NCBI GenBank assembly: GCA_017404265.1
Contig: JAFRCS010000004.1
Span: 37,300 to 101,299, forward strand
DNA from: Mogibacterium sp.
Lineage (GTDB): Bacteria; Bacillota; Clostridia; Peptostreptococcales; Anaerovoracaceae
Direction: 5' to 3'
Length of the DNA: 64,000 bases
Each line of letters begins with the position of its first letter. Position 1 is the stretch's first letter. The translations under genes were made by a program, and so were the position numbers. This document shows, piece by piece, positions 1 through 13,600 of this stretch. The notes under the pieces were generated by a model. That model worked only from the letters and a program-made list of their open reading frames with translations. It was not told the origin of the DNA and did not search any database.

Positions 1-1
1 T

Positions 2-1111
2 CAGCTCTGCTATCTGACGCACCTGTTCGGAAGCAGGGAGGAAGCGATAGAGGTCCTGCCTGAGGTGTTCACGGCAGTTCACAGGTCACTCCCGTCACTT
101 GCCAAGGCGGATCTTTTCATGCCGTGGATATGCCGTATCTCGGCTCTGAAATACATGGGAAAGGCCGGGATGAGGTCTGTCGGAAATTCGGACTACACAC
201 TGTCGCAGATACTGAATCTGCCTCTCGCGGAATCACAGATCATGCTGATGAGCCTTGAACAGGGACTGTCGGACAGCGAAATAGCAGAACTCATGAACGT
301 CGGCAGGCGCACCATCACGAGATTCGTAAGGATGGGAAGACGGCATCTCGCGAAGCATGCGGCGGGAAGCGCAGCAAAAACTGCCCGCAGGGCTTCTTCC
401 CGAAAGAGCAGGCTGGCAGCATCGTTCTCTGAACTCACGACTCTTGAGACTTCAGAGATACTCGACCACGTCTTCAGCACCTGCGGAAGCGACGCAAACA
501 CGGTCCCTATGGATACCATTTCTTCATATGCTGTATACAGGAAGGAAAGGTTCACGCTGCAGAGAGTCATCATCGCTATGGCGCTGCTTGTGTTCATGAT
601 GCTCCCGCTTATGTTCGTGCTGCCGGGCTATACGGTAAAGGTGGATGAAGCAGGCGAGCGCGGGCTTCCGGTGTATACCGTCGAAGTCGATTCTATCCTG
701 CCTGTGGGCAAGGTGCTGGCCACAATTAAGGAGCACAGCCTGCCTGTATACGAAGCAGGGGCTAAAGAGTTTACCGTTGAGCCGACGCGTAACGGCAGCC
801 TGGATATCTGCGTAGAGCTGATCAATCATCAGAGAGTGAGCAACAGCTATGACGTAACTGCCGTGGACTCTGAGGGACCGCAACTCCTGGAGAGCAAGAC
901 TCTCAATGACGGTTTCCTTCTTAAGGTATCTGATGCCGGCATCGGGGTGGACTACAGAGATATATATGCTGTATCGGCTTCCGGTAAGACGTACCATCCT
1001 GTAAGTGCCGGTGAAGACGGTGTGCTCTTTGAATACCCGAAGGAATCATGGGACATATATATACCCGATCATATCGGGAACACGCTTCATTTAGCGGTAA
1101 AAATCAACTAA
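2..1111 (+). CDS. Membrane-tethered sigma-70/ECF-like factor with C-terminal outside domain (5' partial)
   Basis: The frame is open to the left edge, so the true start lies outside the window; the GTG at 65 is internal. The first visible ~60 residues resemble sigma-70 region 2 (FGSREEAIEVLPEVF and later WICRISALKYM). Residues ~67-116 look like a region 4 helix-turn-helix (LSDSEIAELMNVGRRTITRF). A basic linker leads to a hydrophobic helix at ~185-210, then ~160 residues that should lie outside the cell and look beta-rich (SEGPQLLES, GIGVDYRDIYAVS). Seen: sigma-like DNA-binding part, one membrane helix and an outside domain in one polypeptide. Inferred: a surface-tethered regulator, perhaps released by proteolysis, perhaps acting on the adhesin locus downstream. 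A DNA-binding membrane sensor without true sigma activity is the alternative. Confidence 0.72.
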   Translation, partial: QLCYLTHLFGSREEAIEVLPEVFTAVHRSLPSLAKADLFMPWICRISALKYMGKAGMRSVGNSDYTLSQILNLPLAESQIMLMSLEQGLSDSEIAELMNVGRRTITRFVRMGRRHLAKHAAGSAAKTARRASSRKSRLAASFSELTTLETSEILDHVFSTCGSDANTVPMDTISSYAVYRKERFTLQRVIIAMALLVFMMLPLMFVLPGYTVKVDEAGERGLPVYTVEVDSILPVGKVLATIKEHSLPVYEAGAKEFTVEPTRNGSLDICVELINHQRVSNSYDVTAVDSEGPQLLESKTLNDGFLLKVSDAGIGVDYRDIYAVSASGKTYHPVSAGEDGVLFEYPKESWDIYIPDHIGNTLHLAVKIN

Positions 1112-1172
1112 AAAGCCCTTATTTCAAGCCATTCGCCGCTTTGATTGACGGCAATAATGACGCTTTTTCATT

Positions 1173-1178
1173 TATAAT
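1173..1178 (+). promoter_or_regulatory. Possible -10 box ahead of the surface-protein genes
   Basis: TATAAT lies 43 bases before the ATG at 1222. The nearest TTGACG (1145-1150) is 22 bases away, too far for a normal sigma-A promoter, so this may be a weak promoter, one read by another sigma factor, or chance. Confidence 0.3.
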
Positions 1179-1221
1179 CCAGATATAAGAAGACATTATA
1201 GATCTCATTGGAGGTACGCGT

Positions 1222-1617
1222 ATGGACACGCGCAATTTGAAATTCAGAAGACTCCTTGCACTTGTGCTTGCGGCGGGCGTAATGATGCTCATGGTTTTGG
1301 CATTATCTGCACAGACTACGCTTGCCGAGGAGAATGACGAAGAAAATGACGGCGATAAGCCGGATATCACCATAGAGGTTGTTGAGGACATACCGGCAGC
1401 GGATATCGAGGAATCAGAGGTGCCGCTCGCGGCTACCGTAGGTTCTGAGGCTTTCGACAACACAAGACGCATGGTCATGGTATGGACCTTGGCTGTGGTG
1501 GTTATTGCCTATGCAATATTCGTACTTTCAGGAATGAGACGCAGAAAAGCTCGCAGACTAATGAAGGCCGGGACGGCCGGTGACCGCAGCGGTGATACCG
1601 CGGGAGGCAAACGATGA
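1222..1617 (+). CDS. Small secreted single-span membrane protein
   Basis: A 131-residue protein I do not recognise. It has a basic N-terminus and a signal peptide (about residues 10-36, ending near TTLAEE), a short very acidic stretch of about 45 residues, then a membrane helix around residues 90-110 (MVMVWTLAVVVIAYAIFVL) followed by a strongly basic tail. The ribosome site GGAGG at 1210-1214 is well placed for ATG 1222. Its stop overlaps the start of the giant repeat protein (ATGA), so the two are translationally coupled and probably work together. A role as partner, chaperone or anchor for the large protein is inference from position only. Confidence 0.8.
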   Translation: MDTRNLKFRRLLALVLAAGVMMLMVLALSAQTTLAEENDEENDGDKPDITIEVVEDIPAADIEESEVPLAATVGSEAFDNTRRMVMVWTLAVVVIAYAIFVLSGMRRRKARRLMKAGTAGDRSGDTAGGKR

Positions 1618-4600
1618 AACCAATAGGAAAGATAGACATGAAGACAAGACGCATTCTTCGCAGGGCTCTGGCCCTGGTACTGGCATTCGTGCTGGTCGCG
1701 GGAGTGGGTCTTTCTTATTCTTCTGACAGGCTTCTGAGAGCCGAGGAGATCACTGCTGAAGACATGCAGCAGGATAACGTGGTCACGGAAACAAAAACTG
1801 TAGAGACGCCGGCGCCTGCACCTGCTCAGGAAGAGAAGAAGGAAGAGCCTGCTCCGGTAGAAGTATCCATGGATGCAGACGAAGGATCCGGCGGTGAGAC
1901 GGGAGGCGACTCCGGTGCCGCGCAGGCAGCCGAAGAGAATGGCGGAGAGGCTCAGGCTCAGCCTGCTGATGAGGAACTGGTTATCGAAAGCAAGCCTGCT
2001 GAAGAGACCGAAGAGCCGGCTGAGGAATTCCGGGTCGTGTCTTTCTATGACAGAGACGCAGAACTCTACAAAAAGGTCGAAGTAGAGAAGGGCAAGGCTA
2101 TCGGAGACAAGATCCCGCCTGCTATTCCGCGTGAGGACTACGAGGCTCACTGGGCTATAGGAAAGATCGTGCAGGGCGGCCAGGGCAATGAGATAAAGGT
2201 CACCGGAAACAGGATCACCGGAAAATTTACGCCTTCTGAAGATACCGTTATAGTTCCTGACTATGACAAGGTCACACGCACGGTCACTTTCTATGATCGT
2301 GAGGGCGGCAATGTCATAGAAGGCGGCGTGAAAAAGGTAACAGCAGATACCAGCTACTGCCTGAATGACATCCCGCAGCCTCCTGCCAGAGACGGCTACG
2401 CAGGCAGATGGGTATATTCCGGCGGAGCTTTCACAAATTCCGTGCAGGTCACGCAGGACATGAGCGTGTGGGCCGTGTACGACCAGAACGTATTTACAGT
2501 TACATTCAAGGTAGGCGATGAGACCTACAGGACAGATACATATTTCAGTGGCGACAAGCTTGACCTGCCTTCAGAACCGGCAGCAGAGGGCCGCACATTT
2601 GCCGGATGGTTCTCCGGAGACACCGAATACAAGGGAGGAGAAAACGTAACTTCCGACCTGACTCTGGATGCGGCATTCACTGATCAGTACCGCGTGGTCT
2701 TCGTGATCGATGACGGCGAGGGCAATACAGAGAGGCTTTCGCAGTACTTCAGGACTGACGGCCAGAAGATAGGTACAATGCCTCAGGATCCGTTCGTTGC
2801 CGGAAAGGTGTTTGACAAGTGGGTCAACCAGGATACAGGCGAAGAGATCACTGCAGCAACTATAGTCAACGGAAACATCACAGCTGTGGCTTCCTTCCGT
2901 GACGTAGGCGTATACAGCGTCACATCTGAATACTACTACGTTAATGACAGCGGAAAAGAGGTCACATTCAGCACCGACCTTATACAGGTGGAGAGCAGTC
3001 AGCTGCCTTATACTTTGACGGCTCCTGCTTCCATACAGACAGATCCGAGCCAGGTATCCGGCTCTCCGGTCTACTTCCCGGAGACACCTTCGGTCACACT
3101 GAATCAGAATGACTTTGACGGCAACCGCCATGCTGCAGTCAGGATCAAATTTGTCAAGAGAACAGCGACATATGACGTTGTATACAAGCTGAAGAACCTC
3201 AATGACGATGGATATACAGAGATCGAAAGAGTAAAGGGAGTACAGGGCGTTCTCAACAGCTACGTGACTCCTCCGGTCAAGGTATATGATTACTATACAC
3301 TCGAGCTGGCCGAAAGCACCAAGATCACTAAGGCGTCCGGTCAGGAGGTCCCGGTACTCTATGAACGCAAGAACGTGCAGCTTACATTCGAGACCAACGG
3401 CGGTAGCTATGTTGCAGGAGTGACGGCGCCTTACGGGTCAGAAGAAAACCTGCCTGCTGCAAATCCGGAAAGAGAAGGATACACATTCGCCGGATGGTAT
3501 GCCGATCCGGAATTGTCGCAGAAAGTGACAGGCTCGGTGACGCTGAACGGCGACACCACACTTTACGCAAAGTGGACGGGCCGGAGCGTCAACTACACCA
3601 TAGTCTACATGTGCGAGAAGTACAACGATAACGGTACTTCCTCATCCTTCGTGTACGACAATTCAAAGACTGCAGAAGCTGTTGTAGGCAGCACAGTGAG
3701 TGCGACATCCGCTCCGGCATACAGTAAGGCACATTATGAAGCTGACAATGCGCAGAACGCTGCATCAAATGTCATCATAGCCGCCGACGGATCATCTGTG
3801 CTCAGGGTTTACTATAAACTGAAGGAGTACAAGCTGGATTATAACCTTAATAATAACAGCAGCAGTACGACCATGAAAAAAGACGGGACTACCTACAAGG
3901 GTAATTCCAGCACCAGATATTCCATCTCAGTCAAACTTGGCCAGAGCCTGGACGGCCTGTGGCCGACGACAGACAATGCGACGTTCAGCCGCAGCGGCTA
4001 CAGCTTTGTAGGATGGAGGACGGCAAGCAGCAGCGGTACGACTTATGTAACCAAGCAGACATTTGTTACAAGTGATCTGCTGCCTACAAGCGGCACCTCA
4101 AAGACGTACTATGCAAACTGGCAGTCAAAGACAACGACATATACGATCAACTATTACCTTCAGAATGCAGATAACAATGACTACACGCTCTCTTCGGAAT
4201 ACAGCCAGACACTGAATGCGCAGAGCAATGCAAGCTTTTCTGCAAAAACCATAAAGGGCTACACGAACGTCGAGTCCAAGAATACTCAGCAGGGCAATAC
4301 ATACAATTTCTATTACAACAGAGATACGTATAAAGTCGACTATTTCTTTGGAGGCAACCTGCTGAAAACCAACAGCGATGTCAAGTTTGATGCTCACATC
4401 AGCACACTCAACTGGACTCCGTCAGCTGCTCAGTGCGATGTGGACAACGATTACACCTTTGCCGGATGGTATGACAATCCAAGTTGCCAGGGTGATCCGT
4501 ACAGCTTTGACAGGATGCCGGCGAGCAATCTGGCGCTCTATGCGAAGTGGACAGCACCGACATACACAGTAAGCTTTGTGGATGCCGACGATGCTTCACT

Positions 4601-7600
4601 GCAGCCGGCTAAGAGCCAGACTGTCGAGAAGTATAAAAAGGCTGAAAAGCCTGCGAATCCTGCCAAGAGCGGTTACGCGTTCGACGGATGGTACGCGGAT
4701 GCTGACGGCAATACTCTGTTTGACTGGAACACCCAGATCACAAAGGATACTACGGTATATGCCTGCTGGGTAAGAAAGAACCTCAAGTACATTGTTCGTT
4801 ATGTGGATGAGGAAGGCAACGCTCTGGCTTCGGACAAGGAAGTCTCAAATCCGAACCTCGTGACAGGTCAGACGGTAACTGAGCTCCCTGTCGCGGTCGC
4901 CGGATACAGACCTGCGGAAAGCAGCAAGACTCTTGTCCTCGCTGACGAGAACAACGTGATCGAATTCGTTTACAGCGCGAAGTCCGATGTAACAAGCTAC
5001 AAGGTGCGCTACCTGATCGATCCTGAAGAAGGATACGGAAGCGAAGTCGCTGTAGCGGATGAGAAGATCGTGGACGATGTTCCGGGCGAGACTTCATCAG
5101 TCATCGAGACAGCGGCTGCGGTAGATTACGGCAAGCTGTACGCAGCAGTTCCTGCTCTTGACGGAATCGAATTCCATCCGGATGCAGCGCAGAAGACACT
5201 GGTCCTCAGCGCTGATTCGGCAGGCAGCGTGCTCACGTTCTACTATTCAGGATTCAAGCATGCGGATGTAACAGTACATTATGTCGACATGGCCGGCAGC
5301 AAGATCGCAGCCGATCACGTGGAGAAACTCAAGGTAGGCAAGACCTTCACATTGAACCGCGCGGTCAATGAGGGCTGGGATCTCTACAAGGCCGTGAGCG
5401 GCAACGCCATCACAGGCGATGAGGCAGGTTCAGACTATAAGATCACTGAAGAGACCACGGCGAACGGACTCGAGTTCACTCTGTTCTATCAGAAGAAGGC
5501 TACCATCACAGCTCTCAGCGCGAGCAAGCAGTATGACGGTAAAGTACTCAAGCTGCCTGAAGAGCAGGTGAAAGTAGAAGGACTCAAGGACGGCCATACT
5601 CTGGGATCTATAGACTTTACATATGAGAATGCAGATGCTGACAGCGGAGACGGACGTCTTGCAGCCGGCATCGCCACAGTCACTCCTAAGGATGCTGTCA
5701 TAGCGGGAGCTCCATCGGATGACTACTACTCGATACGCTACATAAGCGGCACGCTTGAAGTATCGAAGATCAATGTAACGATCCGTATCGAGCCTGACCG
5801 CTGGACAGGAGCCGCTTATACCGGAGAAGAGTACAGGGCAGGATTTACGAACCCTAATAAGAAAGCCGCAGACTACGTGATCATAAGCCACTCCGGATAC
5901 AGCGAGGCATATCTTGATAAAGTCTGGGATGCCATCACGGCAAAGGCGACATACGATGAGAACGGAAAGGGACTGAAGTACTACGGCATATCCGAGAAGA
6001 ATGCCGGAGACTACTCGTACGGCATCGACGTGACACTTGCGGATCTCCCTGAAGACGATAACTACAGCGTTGGACTGTTCGTCCGTCCGGGACGCCTGCA
6101 TATCCTGCCTAAGGATGCTTCTGTGTCAACAGGCAGCGCTTCAAAGGGATACGATGGCACGGCGCTCACACAGGAGGACGCTTCCATCACAGGCCTTGTA
6201 GCCGATGACGAAGGAAAGGTCTCTGCTAAGGGAACCGGATCACAGACTGAGCCGGGATCCAGCAAGAACACATACAGCATCGACTGGGGAACAGTCGCTG
6301 CGGGCAACTACAATATAGTAAGCGAGCAGCTTGGAACACTCACAGTCACACCTGGCGCGGTGGTACTGACAGCCGCCAGCGGCAGCAAGACTTATGACGG
6401 AAAAGCCCTGACGAACGCAGCAGTCACAGCAAGCGGTCTGCCTGAGGGCTTCAAGGCGGAAGCAAGCGCAACAGGCAGCCAGACAGACGCGGGATCGAGC
6501 GCCAACGTCGTTGATGAGACATATGTCATCAGGAATGCTGAAGGCAAGGATGTCACGGATATGTTCACGGTCACCGAAAGGATCGACGGCACACTGACAG
6601 TCAACAGAGCGCCGCTTAACATAACGACGGGCAGCGCCAGCAAGCCATACGACGGCAAGCCTCTTACAAATGACGAAGCTAAGATCGAAGGCCTTGTAAA
6701 CGGCGAGACTGCAGCAGTTGCAGCGACTGGATCGCAGACTGATCCGGGTTCCAGCAGCAACACGTACAGCATCGACTGGGGCAATACAAATGCAGCAAAT
6801 TACTATATTACTGAGACCCCTGGCACACTGACAGTCACGGAGAACAGCGCAGAGGTAACATTGACAGCGCCTAGCGCAAGCAAGACATATGACGGCGCTC
6901 CTCTGACTGCAGACGGCACGGGCGATGCTAAGGTGACCGCAAGCGGTCTGCCTGCAGGCTTCACGGTGGAAGCGACTGCCTCGGGCAGCCGTACAGACGC
7001 CGGTACAAGCGACAATGTCATCAACAAAGGCTACGTGATCAGGAATGCTGCGGGTGAAGACAAGACTTCAAACTTCAAAAACATAGCGCTGATCAACGGT
7101 ACTCTGACGGTCAACAAGGCACCTGTCACCGTAACGACCGGAAGCGCAAGCAAGGCATATGACGGATCCGCGCTCACTGACAATGAGGCAGCGATCACAG
7201 GTCTTGTGAACGATGAGACTGCGGAAGTCACACCGACCGGATCGCAGACAGAAGTCGGTACGGGTCAGAACACAGCGAACATAAACTGGGGAACCGCGAA
7301 GCCTGACAACTATCAGGTAACACAGAACCTCGGAACGCTGACCGTGACGGCAAACAACAATGCGGTCACTCTGACGGCGCCGAGCGACAGCAAGGTATAT
7401 GACGGTACCGCCCTGACAGCAAACGGCAGCGGAGAGAAGAAGGTTACAGCCGATGGTCTGCCTGAAGGATTCACAGTCGAGGCGACTGCAACAGGAAGCC
7501 AGACCGATGCCGGTTCGAGCCCGAACGTCGTGAATGATCAGTATGTGATCAGGAACGCGGGCGGTCAGGACAGGACTGCAAACTTCACGAACGTCATCAA

Positions 7601-10600
7601 GGCAGAGGGAACCCTGACAGTCAGTAAGGCTGCTGTAACGGTAACTACAGGAAGCGCAAACAAGGCATATGACGGAACAGCTCTTACAAACGGCGATGCT
7701 TCGATCGAAGGCCTTGTGAACGGTGAGACTGCAACAGTTACAGCGACAGGATCGCAGACTGAACCGGGATCCGGCGACAACACATACAGCATCGAATGGG
7801 GCAGCGCGAAGGCCGGCAACTACTCGGTAAGCGAGGTGCTCGGCACACTGCTCATAACCGAGAACGATGCTGAGGTCACGATCACAGCACCAAGCGACAG
7901 CAAGGTATATGACGGCACTGCACTGACGGCAGATGGCACAGGCGAGAAGAAGATCGCTGTAAGCGGACTGCCAGAAGGCTTCGTAGTCGACGCAGTCGCG
8001 ACAGGTACTCAGACAGATGCGGGAACTTCCGTGAACGCGATCGGCGAAGGCTATGCGATCAGGAATTCTGCCGGAGCTGACAAGACAGCATGCTTCACCA
8101 ACGTGAAGACGGTGAACGGCGAACTGACAGTCACTCCTAAGGAAGTCAAGGTCACGACCGGCAGCGCCACAAAGCAGTACGACGGTACAGCTCTGACGAA
8201 TGCCGAGGCAGCCATCGAAGGACTCGTTACAGGCGAGACAGCAACAGCTGTAGCCAGCGGAACGATCACTGAGCCTGGCACGGAGCCGAACACATACGAT
8301 ATTACATGGGGCAGCGTGAACGCGGATAACTACACGATCACAGAAGCCCTCGGAACGCTGACAGTTACAGAGAACAGCGCTAAGGTCACACTGACAGCTC
8401 CAAGCGACAGCAAGGTCTATGACGGTGCAGCTCTGACTGCGGACGGCAGCGGAGAGAAGAAGGTCATCGCGAGCGGACTGCCTGAAGGCTTCACAGCCGA
8501 GGCGACGGCAAGCGGCGAGCAGACGGATGCCGGCGACAGCAAGAATACTGTCAATGACGGTTATGTCATCAGGAACGCTGCAGGCGAGGACAAGACATCG
8601 CTCTTCACGAACGTGACCAAGGCCGACGGAACACTTACAGTCACGCCTAAAGCGGTCACGATCTCGACCGGCAGCGCAAGCAAGCCGTATGACGGTGAGC
8701 CTCTTAAAAGCGATGTTGTAAGTATAGAAGGTCTTGCCGGCGAAGAGACTGTCGGGCTTGAGGCTACCGGCTCCATAAAGGAGAAGGGCAGCAAGCCGAA
8801 CAGCTATAAGATCACTTGGGCTGCGAACGGCAATGAGTTCAGCGCCAAAAAGGCCAACTACACTGTCACAGAGAACCTCGGAACGCTGACCATCACGGAC
8901 AGCAATGTGGAGGTCACACTGACAGCGCCAAGCGCTCACAAGACATATGACGGACAGGCTCTGACTGCTGACGGTACTGATGAAAACAATAAAGTTATCG
9001 CAGCCGGACTGCCTAAGGGCTTCACGGTCGAGGCGACGGCAAGCGGCAGCCAGACGGATGCCGGATCAAGCGCCAATGTCGTCAATGACGGCTATGTGAT
9101 CAAGAACGCGGCAGGCGAGGACAAGACATCCAACTTCAAGAACGTGATGAAGGTTGACGGAACTCTGACAGTCAACCCTAAGTCTGTCACGATCACTACC
9201 GGAGACGCGAGCAAGGCATACGACGGCACTGCTCTGACGAATGCTGACGCAAGGATCGAAGGTCTTGCCGCAGGCGAGACATATAAGCTTGAAGCGACAG
9301 GATCAGTCACTGAGGTCGGCAGCGAGCCTAACAGCTACAGCATGACCTGGGCAGGTGAGGATAATGCCTACACTGCCAAGGCCGGCAACTACACAGTGGC
9401 AGAGAATATCGGCACATTGACCGTTACCACGAGCGGCGCGGAGATAACTCTGACAGCTGAGAGCGGAGAAAAGGTCTATGACGGAAGCGAGCTGACCAAC
9501 CCTAAGGTCAACGTGACAGGCCTGCCTGCAGGCTTCACTGCAGAGGCGACAGCAAAGGGCGGCCAGAAGGATGCCGGAGCGAGCGCCAATGTGGTAAAAG
9601 ACAACTACGTTATCAAGAATGCTGCGGGCGAGAACAAGACGTCCAACTTCACTAACATAAAGAAGGTTGACGGTCTTCTGACAGTAACCAAGGCTCCGCT
9701 CACGATCACTACAGGAAGCGGTAAAAAGGCATACGACGGCACTGCTCTCACAAGCAGCGAGGCAAGCGTCGAGGGTCTGGTCGGCAATGACCGCGCCAAG
9801 GTCACTGCGACAGGATCGCAGACAGACGTCGGAACGAGCAGCAACACTTACTCGATCGACTGGGGTATCTTCGGGCTCTTCACGAATGAAAACAATTATC
9901 AGATCGAAGAGAAGCTCGGAACTCTGGAAGTGACGGCCAATAACGACGAGATCGTTCTCACAGCGCCTAACGCGGAAAAGGCTTATGACGGAACTCCGCT
10001 CAACGCGGACGGTGAGGTCACTGCAAGCGGTCTGCCAAACGGATTTACTGTTGCGGCCACCGCGAGCGGCAGCCAGACAGACGCGGGATCAAGCGCAAGC
10101 ACAGTCAACGAAGGTTATGCGATCCTTGACTCCGGCAGCGTGAACAGGACAGCCTTCTTCACGAACGTGAAAACGGCTGACGGAACACTGACGGTCAGCA
10201 AGAGAAAGGTAACATTCACATCTGCTGATGATGAGAAGGTCTATGACGGCACAGCGCTCATAAACAACAGCGTAGTGACAGGCGGCGACGGGTTTGCATC
10301 CGGCGAAGGAGCTTCGTTCAGCGTGACGGGTTCACAGAAAGACGCAGGCAGCAGCGCGAACGCGTTCACCTACATCCTGGACGGCGGAACAAAGGCTGAC
10401 AACTATGAAGTCACAACGGCTGAGGGAACGCTCACGGTCACGGCCATAAACGACAAGGTGACGGTAACAGTCACTGAGCATTCTGGAAGCGAGAAGTATG
10501 ACGGATCGATCAAGACCGTGAAGGGTTACGACGCGGCAGCCGACAACGCTCTGTACATGGCAGGCGACTTCGGATTCAGCGGCAACGATACCGTAAGCGG

Positions 10601-13600
10601 TACCTCGGCAGGCAGCTACGACATGGAGCTGAAGCCTGAAGACTTCACGAATACGAGCAAGAACTTCACCAATGTCGCGTTCGTGATCAACGACGGCACC
10701 CTGCAGATCGGAAAGAGATCGCTGTCGATAAACTCCGAGTCGGGCGAGAAAGTCTACGACGGCATCCCGCTCACAAAGCATGAGATAAGCGTGACGGGCG
10801 ACGGCTTCGCCGATGGCGAGGGCGCGATGTACAGCTTCACCGGCAGCCAGACTGTACCGGGAGCAAGCCGTAACGAGTTCGCTTACACACTCGCTCAGGG
10901 TGTCAGCGCGGACAACTACATCATCACCACAGCGCTTGGAATGCTGACGGTCACAAGCAGACCTGATGACGCGAAGTTCGAGGTGACGGTGCAGGCAGCG
11001 AGCGGAAAGGCCCTGTATGACGGATCGGAGCACAGCGTGAACGGATTCGTCGACGGTATCAGCGGTGAGATCGTGACAGGAAACATCGGCGTCAAAGCCG
11101 GCGGCCATAAGTATACTGTCAGCGGACTCGAAGCTTCAGCATCGGCAACAGACGCGGGCAGCTACACGGTCGGCGTAACCGGCAAGGCGGTCGTGAAAGA
11201 CGAGAACGGCAATGATGTCACATCAGAATTCATCGTCAAACCGATCCCGGGAAGCCTCGAGATAAGCAAGCGCAGCGTGATCATGACATCAGGCTCGGCG
11301 ACGCAGAAATACAACGGCAAGCCTCTCACGAACAGCAACGTTGAAGTAACGGGCAACGGATTCGCAAGCGGCGAAGGCGCGAGCTACAACGTAACAGGCA
11401 GCCAGACGATACCTGGAATGAGTCCGAATACGTTCAGCTACACACTCAACGAGGGAACGTCTGAAAACAACTACAATTTTGAAACGGTTGAAGGCCAGCT
11501 GACAGTCACATCGAGAGATGCCAGATACAGCATCGTTCTCAGACCGTCCGGCATGGAGACCATGTACGACGGCGCTGAGAAGACAGTCTCCGGCTTCGAG
11601 AGCCTCAGCTTCACTGTTGACGGCAGCGTATACACAGTAGAAGGCGTGAGCGCGGAAAGAACAGCGACGCACGCAGGCACATACCCTGTCAATGTTACAG
11701 GCAATGCTGTAGTCCGCGATGCGGCGGGCAACGACGTGACGAGCCAGTTCGAGGTGACTTCGATGGCCGCGAACCTCTCGATAGGAAAGCGCTCTGTGAC
11801 ACTTACATCCGCAGACGCTGAGAAGGCTTATGACGGATCGGCGCTCACAGCCACTGAGGTAACAGTCAGCGGCGACGGCTTCGCTGAGGGTGAAGGCGCG
11901 AGCTATACGGTCAGCGGAAGCAGGATCCTCCCTGGCGCATCATTCAACACATTCACATATGCGCTGAATGAAGGCACAGCGGAAGGCGATTACGATATCG
12001 GCACCGTATTCGGAACACTGACGGTCACAAACAGACCTGATGATGCGAAGTATGAGGTGAAGGTAAAGGCAGCGAGCGGCTCGGCCGTGTATGACGGATC
12101 AGAGCACAGCGTGAGCGGACTCATAGACGGCATAAGCGGCAAGACCGTAACAGACAGCATAGAAGTCATGGTCAACGGCCATAAGTATACTGTCAGCGGT
12201 CTGAGCGCATCGGCGTCAGCCACGAATGCCGGCAGCTACAAGGTCGGCATCACGGGAACACCGGTCGTATCCGACGAGGGCGGCAACGATGTCTCGTCCG
12301 AATTCATGGTCAAGATGGTCCCTGGCACCCTGAATATAGGAAAGCGCAGCGTGATCATGACATCCGGTTCGGCGACACACGCATACAACGGCAAGCCTCT
12401 CACAAACAGCGACATGACTGTGACGGGCGACGGCTTCGCTGACGGCGAAGGAGCAGCATACGAGTTCACCGGAACAAAGACCCTTGTGGGCGTCGCTGAC
12501 AACACATTTGAGTACACGCTCAATGACGGAACACTCGCAGGCAACTATGATATCAGCAAGGTCTACGGCAAGCTGAACGTCACCAACCGTGATGCCAAGT
12601 ACGTGCTCACGATGAGCCCTAACTTCGCTACTGAGATGTACGACGGCGAGGAGCACTCGGTGAGCGGATTCATCAGCACCAAGGCTGTGGTGGAAGGCGA
12701 GACATATGAGATCAGCGGACTCACGGCCGGCGCGGCGGGAACGGATGCAGGCACATACGATGTCAGCGTCACAGGCACCGCGGTCGTCAAGGACAAAGAC
12801 GGCAACGACGTCACAGATCAGTTCTCGGTAGTCTCTGAAAATGCGACACTTACGATCACACCAAGATCTGTGCTGTTGAGATCGGCTGATGAAAGCGCCG
12901 AGTACGACGGAAAAGCTCATACGGGCAGCGGCAAGATCACGGTAGAGGGCGACGGCTTCGCCGGCAATGACGGAGTGGTCATTACACCGACAGCCAGCAG
13001 GACTCTGGTAGGAGCAACACCGAACACCTTCGACTGGTCATTCAGCGCAGGTACTAAGGCAGGCAACTACAATGTTGAGACCGCATACGGACTCCTGAGC
13101 ATTGTGAACCGCGAGGCACAGTATGAGATCAGGATGAAGGCCAACAGCGACACCGTTGAATACGACGGCGAAGAGCACAGCGTCAACGGATTCGAAAAGA
13201 ACGAGTTCGAGGTCGAAGGCAGCAAGTACACTGTAGAGGATGTCGAAGCAGAGGCTAGGGGAACCGAAGCGGGCGTCTACTCGACAGATATAAACGGCAC
13301 AGCTAAGGTCAGCGATGCAGGCGGCAACGATGTGACCGAGCAATTCGCAGTATCCTACGAGAGCGGATCGCTCACGATCACCGCAGTCGAAAGTGGTGAG
13401 ACGCCTACGGGCGATAGCGGCAACCCTGGCAGCGGTCCTGACGGAAGCGGCGGCAGCGGCTCCGGTGCAGGCACGACCGGTTCCGGACTTGATATCGACA
13501 CGATCATCGAGAACGGAGTACCTGTCGCAGCGGCTCCTTCGGGCTACTGGGCTATCCTCAACCTGATCATGATGATCGCGAACGTCCTTGGAGGCCTCTA

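Noticed and set aside
7068..8939. 623-codon antisense frame inside the MBG array
   Set aside because: A by-product of the codon pattern of the repeats on the other strand; translation is Cys/Arg/Ser-rich without domains.
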